Shown here: in pieces, positions 56,491 through 64,000 of the stretch | Layout: each line of letters begins with the position of its first letter | Numbering within the stretch: position 1 is the stretch's first letter | Assembly: GCA_009760855.2 (NCBI GenBank) | Contig: WPIO01000253.1 | Location: 62,001-126,000 of the forward strand | Reading direction: 5' to 3' | Length of the DNA stretch: 64,000 nucleotides | DNA from: Cristatella mucedo | Lineage: Eukaryota; Bryozoa; Phylactolaemata; Cristatellidae | Made by a program: the position numbers and the translations under genes | Notes under the pieces: model-generated | What the model was told of the DNA's origin: nothing | Seen by the model: the letters and a program-made list of their open reading frames with translations, nothing else | Database searches by the model: none

Positions 56491-56819
56491 CTCGTGGACG
56501 CCGCCTCTGTGGGTTTCAACGGAGTCTTTGCTGGCTCAGCCTACGTCGCCCGGCACACCATTGGTGATTGCTTCTGCCACTTCAGGTCGCTCTTGTCGGC
56601 CTCCTCAGTCCAACCAGTGTTTGCCAAATCCGAGCGCAGCAGTCGCGATTTACTGGCCACCACCTCTAGCTGCTGCAGCGTTATCGTCTCCTAATTATAT
56701 CCTCGTTATATCTTAAACCTGTCCTTACTTGCAGGGCTTGCAAAAACCTTTAAGGTGCTTCATGCAGTTGAGCCTCTATTCATCTTACACCGAGTCAAGA
56801 AGTTAGGTAGCTAACGTTA

Positions 56820-57083
56820 TTACACCGCCTTCCAGGAACACATACGTACATGCGCCACAATGCAGGATCGACACCACTTTCCTTCAGCCTCAACTTCGAG
56901 TCGAGCAGCCAGCTTGACTAAGTCGTCCCGACGTAATAGCATTCCAACGTCATCACCTGGCGTGGGCAATTTTGCCGCTTCTGTCAAAATAACTTGTAGT
57001 TTGACATTCTCCAAGCGACAGGTACGCGATACCACACAGAACACTATATCGGGCCCAAAGACGCATATCCTCACGGACGCCAC
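56820..57083 (-). CDS. Uncharacterised segment, possibly the same gene as 55,912-56,490
   Basis: A minus-strand frame of 87 codons (VRICVFGPDIVFCVVSRTCR, ILTEAAKLPTPGDDVGMLLR) ending at 56,822. Its first third lies in the 170-bp direct repeat. No family recognised. Confidence 0.25.
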   Translation of the reverse strand: MASVRICVFGPDIVFCVVSRTCRLENVKLQVILTEAAKLPTPGDDVGMLLRRDDLVKLAARLEVEAEGKWCRSCIVAHVRMCSWKAV

Positions 57084-57180
57084 ACGTTGGGCAACTGGGC
57101 GACTGCCCGTTCGGTGTACTCTACCTAACTCTCAGGTATTGGCGCTCGTTACTTCTATACCACTGTCACATATCTCAACG

Positions 57181-58547
57181 CACAATAAGCCAAGACACTG
57201 TCATTTCCAAATAGCCACAAGGTCGTAATCAGCGCTCACGTTGTCCGGGCGGAGGGGTGTGAGTCCGGCTAAGGCGAAACGCCACTGTGAACGTGGTCGC
57301 GCCCGCAACGTAACCTTCGTTCCTGTTGTTTTTCGGTGGCTGCTCTAGTGGGAGTCTCTCGAAGATAAAGCGTCACACGTAAGTGATAAACGAGTTTCTG
57401 CTTTATTATACTCAACGAGCACGTATACGAGAGCGCTATCAATCTCAGCAGACGACACGAAGTACAGCGTGCATTAGAACGCCGACGTTTCGCAGCGTCA
57501 ATGGCTTAGCTATTGGCCACAGGCGATGCACGTGCATTAGTATAAATTTGTTTCGCTAGTAACAAAAGCATAGGCCGCAGGTGGTAACTTCATATGGCGA
57601 TAGTGGTTCGTCCTATTGGTGTTTCTATTTACGCTACGATGGTATCCAACCTATTAATTAATTTCAACGACAATGTACGACGCGGGTATTAGCATTTGCT
57701 GTTAGGCTGCCGGTGGTTCCCATGTTCAAAAATACGGCAACAACCCTATGGATTAATGCTCTAAGGAAAACCTTTCAATACACTCTAGAATCAGTGAAAT
57801 TCACTGCGCAGACGAAAGCTGGTCAGAACCGGAGATTTGCTCACTTCCGTGTTTCGGTTGCTTCAACCTTCCGTTGGAGGCAACAGGGCTCAGGAGAATG
57901 AGTTGTGGTACGCGGCTGTCACGGGGTGGGGGCGGTGGACTTCACGTTGGAATCGCAGGGTTTAGTCGCTCGGAAAAAGCCTTGAATCTATAACCTCTGT
58001 TCCTCTTTGGCGGCAAAATGTAGGGATGCGGGAAAAATTTTCTAGGATCCATGATTCACTGCCGCCCGTTGCCTTCCGAAAACTCTTAGTCCGAGAAGCA
58101 GCAGCAGCAGCAGCAGCAGCACCAGCAGCAGCAGCAGCTATCGAAGAGCTGTGGACGCTGAGGATTCACAATGTTTCTGACCTGTGAAGCAGGTCCGCGC
58201 CGTCTGTGGCGTCAGTAAAATCCGCGGCAGCCGGTGGCCAGCTGAACGTCCCGGGTATTCAGGAGACCGTTCCAGGCGACCACACTGGCTCCGAAGATAA
58301 ACATGTGAGTTTTGAAAACGCTCGCTGCTGAACGCCGGCGCCAGCCGTGACCTTGAGGTTGCTGCATAGCCAGGTAAACCAGCGACTTCGGGAAAGGACG
58401 CAGGAGTTTAGAGTGACTCAACATCGTCTAATCTTCAGCTTTTCTTTGGTGCAGCTATCGAGCAGTTAGCCGCTGGTAGGCAGAGCAGGCATTGTGGTCG
58501 CTGGGAGCTGGAGTATAGCAACTCCAAGCACGGAATGCGGTTGCTCT
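57181..58547. other. No gene recognised; contains an (AGC)n tract
   Basis: A trinucleotide AGC run with one ACC occupies 58,099-58,139. Short frames only. A TGGCGGCAAAATGTAGGGATG stretch near 58,010 has no clear partner here. Confidence 0.4.
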
Positions 58548-58682
58548 TCACGATCTCGTTATCGATGTCGTGGGTTACAATCCTCTGATGGCAGATATGT
58601 ATTGCAGCCGCAAGCGGTGGTGACGGCCTAGAAAGCTCTCACCACCACTGTTGTACAAAAAGAGGCTGTTCAATCAGCCAGT
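58548..58682 (+). mobile_element. SINE family 1, old copy
   Basis: A tRNA-like head with a mutated B box (GGGTTACAATCC), the CCGCAAGCGGTGGTGAC dyad and the end GAGGCTGTTCAATCAGCC match the other family-1 copies. Confidence 0.55.
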
Positions 58683-58693
58683 GTTTTTTTAAG

Positions 58694-58695
<2 letters not shown>

Positions 58696-58747
<52 letters not shown>
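58696..58747 (+). repeat. (C)n(CT)n microsatellite
   Basis: A run of C followed by about 20 CT units. Confidence 0.95.
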
Positions 58748-58749
<2 letters not shown>

Positions 58750-61019
58750 GAGCGACCAGTTTATTGTGCCCTCGAATCTCATGATGTCTTCGCCGGTTTT
58801 GTGCTGGGCTTCTCATGGGCTCAGTACATCCAAAATGTCGGAAGGCCGGAAGAGCCGGCCGTGCGACCCACTGTGAGGCAAGCTCCAAGTTTCCCCGGCT
58901 GCTCTCTTGTGAGTAGGGGGAGATAACTAATGCAAATAGGTTTCATCTGCCTGAGTCAGCAGCTGCCCCTGAGCCTGCCAACCTCTCGAACGTACTGCAG
59001 CTTCTACTGCTCTGCGATTCTTGTTCTTCCTGGCTTACTCAAAGCGCTTATAGTGCCGACAGAGAGTAACGATTTTACTATGCATCCGTCGATTGACCAG
59101 GATCTAGTGCTGCTCCATTACCGGAGGGCAAAGGGTACAAGTAAATGTCAGATGATTCCACAGCCTTATTGATGTTGCAGCAGCAGAAGAGCATCAGCTG
59201 TTATCGATATCACTATCGTTGCTTCACTAGTGAGCTTCTCGGATTTATAAACCGAGCCAGTGGCCACCTTGTAAAGTCATTGATCTGACCCTGGATTTTT
59301 CTGCGATCCTGCTAGTACGGAGTTACAGCATTGGCCATTGCAGCGCAAGCCAGCAGTTACAGAAGTGTTGCTTATTTGTTGTTTCAAGTTGCAGTCATTG
59401 CAAGCTTCTGCTGTCGCTGCTGTGCCCAGTCCCTTTTTCATCGCCAACGAACGCTGACTAAATATCAACAGTGTGCCGTTGCTTTGAAGTTGCAGCTGTT
59501 GCCTGTTTTAAGTTGCTTCTGAAAAGGCCAGTTGAGAATTGTTGACACACCCTACACCATAAACCGGCCGACCGGAGCCTTGAGAGAACAGCAGCAGAAG
59601 CTTGAACCACCCACTATTGAAAGTGACCAAGCTCCAGGACATGTCGTCTGCAGGAGCTTTGAGCGATGGAAAATGTGCGAGTTTAGCCGCATAGCATGAT
59701 TTAAAATCGACAGCTAGCCAGCCCAACAGGATGACATCGAAAAAGGAACTACATTGTTCGCATAGACTTTTTTCAGTCAGATGCATGCTAAACAAATGGT
59801 GGCGAATGATGAATGTTGGGAAAATAAGTGTCAAACAAACGGAAGCAGCCAGTCTAATGGGCCGAAGCAGAAGCAAGTTCACCTATCGACTCTTCGAGGC
59901 TCTGTCTCTGTTAAGCAGATTTCGTAGTCTCGCTTCCACCGCCGCACGATTAGTTCCTAGTCCATTCTTGCTTCTTTATTTTCGTTTCTCATCCTAGCTT
60001 ATGCCTGGGTCAGCCGTGCCCTGCCGTCAGGTGACGTCAGCGACATCAAGTTCCTCCTAGCTGATGCTCTCGATGCCAACATGTTGGAACAAACCGGAAG
60101 CGCCACGGACTTGTTCTCGAACATGGACAATACAAGATGTTTAACACACATGTTCTCGAAACAACAACAATGTTCTCGAACATGCGAGCCACGTTCCTTT
60201 AAACCGGCTGCTTTAACTATGCCTATGACCGGTTCATGTGGCTAGCAGTTGCAGTGCTAGCAGAGCCGAACCGCATATCGTGCATTCATGTTGATTTCAG
60301 AGGCACACAACCCTCTAGTCCGAGTACAAGAGTGGATGCCCAGCCGTGATGGTCTGAGCAGCCTGCTGCATGCAATTTCAACTTGCTTATTTGAAATTCT
60401 GATTGGGTGACACGTCACCTGTCGGCAACATGGTGGCGTTCGATTTCGAATATCCATAAGACAAAGTGTTTGCCAACTCTAAGGAATCAGTTGAAATCAT
60501 GCAAGTAGACTAAAGAATAACAAGAGGTTCGGCTTAAAGAGTATATACCTTACACCAGGCAATCTTTTTAGCTATTCATCTAGCTTACGAAACTCGAATT
60601 CGAATCCAAAATCCCTAGTTTCATATGGTTTCTGATCCTTTCACGTTTTCGTTTCCAGAAATATTATTAGTATTTGAGCTTACACCTAATGTAAAGTAGC
60701 CTAGAAAGAGCTTGTGTTCTCCGATGGCACTATATCAAATGCATTATTGTTATTATAATATTTTAGGTTACTATTAATATTATTATTATTAATATTATTT
60801 AGGTTTATTATTTAGGTTTATTTATTTAGGTTTATTTTTAGGTTACTATTATTATTATTATTTAGTTATTATTATTTAGGTTATTATAATATTTTATTTA
60901 TAATATTTTATAATATTAATATATTATAATATTTTATTTTACTTATTATATTATTTTGGGTTAGCTGTGATATTTTTAGGATATAGTACATATATGAGGT
61001 TATGCTACTGTGAGATCAT

Positions 61020-61681
61020 CACCACTTGCTCGAAATTTAAGTGTCATATCCATCAGCTGCCTTATTTTTGAAAGCTTCATTTAGAAGACTGCTTCTACAG
61101 CTAGCCATCATGTCCGATCCCTATCCAAGATTAGGCGCTGTCTGGCAAAGCTGCTTGCAAAAAACTTAACTAGCTCCTTAGTTCTGTCTCGGCTTGGTTA
61201 TTGTAATTCCCCTTTGGTTGGGTTACCAAGGAAAGCACCTAGGCCACTGCTGCTGACTATGAATATGGCTGCATCGCTAGTCCTCAAGTCCAAGAGGTTT
61301 AAGCACACGTCTCCCTAGCTAAATAAGCTAGTAATGAAGCCAGTTGAGCAACAGATACAGAGCAAAGTTCTCAAGCTGACCTACACGGCCTGCCACGGCT
61401 TGATTTCTTTGTACCTTGCTAAACTGCTGCACCAGATTCAGCCTCTTCGCGGCCTAAGGTCCTGTGTGGACAATAAATTACCACTTTCATTCTTCCGTCT
61501 AAAGATCATTGGCAACCGAAGCTTGAGCTCAGCAGGTCATAGACTGTGCAACTCGCTTCCTCAATTCTTATGCAACGACAAATACACTTCGGCTGCCGTA
61601 TATGACTCACCTGTTCAGCGGTCCGGAGCTGCTACTTCCAAGCTACTAACTACGTCACCCGCTCTCCTGACTGTGCCATAA
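61020..61681 (+). pseudogene. LINE-B C-terminal region (duplicate of 23.2-23.9 kb)
   Basis: Open end 61,334-61,681 with QQIQSKVLKLTYTACHGLIS, YLAKLLHQIQPLRGLRSCVD and SLSSAGHRLCNSLPQFLCND. Upstream sequence has stops. Compared with copy 1 it keeps the QIQPL residues that copy 1 lost. Confidence 0.7.
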
Positions 61682-61702
61682 AAATTAATAATAAATCCTA
61701 GC

Positions 61703-61863
61703 TGATTAAACAGCCTCTTTTTTAATAGTGACAGAAGAGCCTTAACGGCAGTCACCACTGCTTGCAGTGGCGATAAAGAATCGCCCACTGCAGGAATCGA
61801 ACCCACGATCTCGGGACCGAGGTCGTGAAAGCAACTGCCTTACACAGTGTGCCATCACGGCTA
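61703..61863 (-). mobile_element. SINE family 1 (duplicate of 23,917-24,080)
   Basis: Same position relative to the LINE-B end as in copy 1. B-box fit GGTTCGATTCC on the minus strand at about 61,794-61,804. Confidence 0.7.
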
Positions 61864-62945
61864 GGCTTCCCACTTTCTCGTCTTTGCGTGCGACGAAGTC
61901 CAGTAGCTACTGAATGTGTACCGAAAGCCGCTTAGGCTGCGAGTGAGCTATAAAAAAAATCTCCTGCCTAACATCAGCATAATCTTTATGTCTTTGTGAT
62001 GTTACAGGTGGAAATACATTACATGAAATATGCTACTGGAATGAGTGAGCCAAGTAGGCTCAGATTAACAAAGGAAACCCAGCTTAATTCATACATTGTT
62101 TCACGACTTGACGAAATTAATTGCCAGTATCTATTATTTCTAAATACAGGAGTTCCATATTGAAAGACCTTTTTGACACCGAGAGGAAGTACGTACCTAT
62201 ACAACCAGGGATACATTTTCTAGGCTCAGCTTGATTAGATAGTCTTGGTGAGGCTCTTTAGTCACTGATTATCTTTAGTGTTTGATGCGACCTTAATGTT
62301 TACAGATTTGGTGCGAAGCTTAAAATAACTGTTTTATTTGTCTCAACATGAAATGAGATTGAAATTGAGCCACTTTCAGAAGAGCACGTGCGAATAGTAG
62401 CATTTTTGTTTGGTCAACGAATAATTCAGGTAGATTTCTATCGGCCAAATCCGGCCTCTGATGTTGTTGTTGGCTATTGTATGCGGACCCAATGCTTTGT
62501 TTCAGTTGCCGGCATCAGGCTGCTCATTAGACTGGCTTATTAGTTGACGACCAACTAGCAAGCTATTTGTACTGCAATCGAAAATAATAGTAATACACAC
62601 GGACATACTCGACAGTAACGTATACCTCTTGCTTCATGCTGGGGTCTGCTTGGCTATATCGCGTAGCTTGTGTGCATGCTTGTCGTGCCACCTCGGTTTA
62701 TTCGAGGGGTAAGTAAAGGTAAAACTAAGGTCGTGTGCTCAAGCCCTTAGGCATATATATGACCCCGGGGTGAGATTAAGTACTCTTAGGTTGGTATACA
62801 AACGAATTATGTGTTTTATATTTTCACTCTTGGTAGTGTTTAGCAACATATCCGTATAGCGTTGCCACAGGGAAGCATGCCCAGATTTGCATTCAAAGCA
62901 TCAGATGATTTGCTAGCTTGTATTTAGAAGCGCTGCTAGTTGCAG

Positions 62946-63190
62946 GCAAAAAGACACGAGTGCCCTCATTATTGGATCTGGACGAGCAACCGACTTATTC
63001 AACGTCGGTTGTCGATGAGCAACAGACGCAAGCCTTACAAAGCATCGACTACGATCAGGTCGATCGTGTTGAAGAAACACCAGAAGTCGGTCGCCACGGT
63101 ATCCAGACTATTGACGTCAATATCGTGATCGCCTGCTACGATAAAGCCGACTCGCTAGGCTTCGGCCGGTCGGCCGACGTTTACAAAGGT
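62946..63190 (+). pseudogene. Exon-like segment encoding a kinase glycine-loop start, copy 2
   Basis: The acceptor GTTGCAG ends at 62,945. The frame encodes the acidic linker (DYDQVDRVEETPEV) and IACYDKADSLGFGRSADVYK, with the glycine-rich loop better preserved (G-x-G-R-S-A-x-VYKG) than in copy 1. No kinase sequence follows. Confidence 0.4.
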
Positions 63191-63415
63191 TGGTTGCCTC
63201 TGTGCTTCCGAGTCTCGGTGGCAGCCAGCAGCAGACCACTGGGGTTGTTGTTGGCTATCGTATGCGGACCCAATGCTTTATTTCAGTTGCCGGCATCAGG
63301 CTGCTCATTAGGCTGGCTTATTAGATGACGATCAACTAGCAAGCAGTATCTGTACAGATCGCTCTAATCAAAATAAATAGCAAAACACATGGTCATACTC
63401 GTCAGTAATGCAACG

Positions 63416-63593
63416 CCCATCGCTGTGATAGCACACTAGGTAAGGCAGTTGCTTTGTCGACCTCGGTCCCGAGGTCATGGGGTCGATTCCTGCGGTGGGC
63501 GATTGCTTATCACTACTGCAGGTAGTGGTCATAGGCATAAAGACTCTCATGTTGCTATTCAAAAAAATAGGCTGTTCAATCAGCAAGAATTTT
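63416..63593 (+). mobile_element. SINE family 1 copy in the third duplicate
   Basis: Same as 24,851-25,028, with AACG at 63,412-63,415 and 63,594-63,597. The A box is now TAGCACACTAG and the B box GGGTCGATTCC. Confidence 0.7.
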
Positions 63594-63929
63594 AACGTGT
63601 TCCTCGTGCTTCATGCTGGGGTCTGCTTGGCTATGTCGCAAAGCTCGTGCATGCTTGTCGTGGCACCTTGGTTTATTCTAGGGAAGGGGTTAGGTGCTTG
63701 CCTTAATGAATAAGGGTCGTGTGCTTAAGACCTTAGGCATATATATGACCCCGGGGTGAGATTAAGTACTCTTAGGTTGGTATACAAATGAATAATGTGT
63801 TTTGCATTTTCACTATTGGCGGTTTTTAGGGACATATCTGTATAGCATTGCACAGGGAAGTATTTCCATATGTGCATTCAAAGCGGCTCTTGATTTACTT
63901 GCTCTCTCTCGGAGCACTGCTTGTTGCAG

Positions 63930-64000
63930 GTGAGAAGGTACGACTGCCCTCAGACTTGAATCTGAATGAGAAACTGATTCGTTCAACATTGGTTGCATAA
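63930..64000 (+). pseudogene. Kinase-loop exon, third copy, cut by the window edge
   Basis: The acceptor TTGTTGCAG ends at 63,929. The frame starts as in copy 1 (GEKVRLPSDLNLNEKLI) and reaches a TAA at the window end after a base change. Confidence 0.4.

Larger units (their letters stand above)
55408..57172 (-). repeat. Pair of 170-bp direct repeats 1.6 kb apart
   Basis: 55,408-55,577 and 57,001-57,172 share GGTACGCGATACCAC, CACGGACGCC and CCTAACTCTC in order. The interval carries the minus-strand coding-like region. They could be duplicated exons or the edges of a tandem duplication. Confidence 0.55.
59410..63235. repeat. Segmental duplication, copy 2 (partner 21,820-25,660)
   Basis: Same landmark order as copy 1. 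It has an AT-rich expansion at about 60,750-60,960 (TTAGGTTTATT and TTATTATTATT units) and lacks the SINE present at 24,851-25,028. From 63,236 it restarts with sequence equal to 24,675-25,430, giving a partial third copy up to the window end. Confidence 0.8.

Noticed and set aside
56186-56716. Plus-strand 176-codon ORF
   Set aside because: Ser/Pro/Leu-rich shadow of the minus-strand frame, which has more natural composition.

Overview
The window looks like repeat-rich nuclear DNA of an invertebrate animal (sponge, cnidarian and flatworm grade are all possible; I cannot name the species). The evidence is abundant CR1/L2-like LINE fragments, tRNA-headed SINEs, LTR retrotransposons with target-site duplications, long (GA)n, (CA)n and (TAA)n microsatellites, and exon-like ORFs bounded by splice signals. 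No rRNA gene, CRISPR array or bacterial-type operon is seen.

Region 1 (1 to about 13,570) is AT-rich and unlike the rest. It is the decayed right part of an integrated virus of the Polinton/Maverick-adintovirus type. In order it holds the C-terminus of an A32/FtsK-like packaging ATPase, a Lys/Thr-rich protein, three consecutive penton-like minor capsid genes, a membrane/coiled-coil protein, a double jelly-roll major capsid protein, a fibre gene, a zinc-ribbon protein (minus strand), a retroviral-type integrase, a two-TM protein (minus strand) and a shuffled fibre-like repeat locus. Most genes carry stops or frameshifts. A shared promoter-like motif, close to TATATAGAAATG, sits directly on many start codons. 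The DNA polymerase and protease genes expected for this group are not in the window. Later insertions lie inside the element: a LINE fragment with a 9-bp target-site duplication (TSD), a SINE, a LINE 3' end, and a 2.44-kb GC-rich block flanked by a 17-bp direct repeat. That block carries a broken caspase-like peptidase gene, and a second copy lies at 46.4-49.6 kb.

Region 2 (13.6-25.8 kb) is mostly old repeats: a diverged tandem array of about 165-bp units, LINE-B and LINE-A copies, a partial LTR, SINEs, and the first copy of a 4-kb segmental duplication (21.8-25.7 kb; second copy 59.4-63.2 kb; partial third copy 63.2-64.0 kb). Its end carries an exon encoding the glycine-rich loop of a protein kinase.

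Region 3 (25.83-31.67 kb) is a complete but non-autonomous LTR retrotransposon on the minus strand. It has gag and an aspartic protease but no reverse transcriptase, 4-bp TSDs, a solo LTR of another family inside gag and a LINE tail inside gag-pro.

Region 4 (32-46.4 kb) has two exon-like segments that could belong to one host gene with an 8.1-kb intron, nested LINE-A copies, microsatellites and a recent 131-bp fold-back repeat. Region 5 (46.4-64 kb) has the second copy of the caspase-associated block, LINE remains, a solo LTR inserted into a LINE with TSD AAAC, an unidentified minus-strand coding-like stretch near 56 kb, and the second copy of the segmental duplication.

The LINE-A family and one SINE family share the same 3' hairpin, which suggests the SINE uses the LINE reverse transcriptase. 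Overall the window is a graveyard of a DNA virus plus several generations of retroelements, so insertion order can be read from the nesting.
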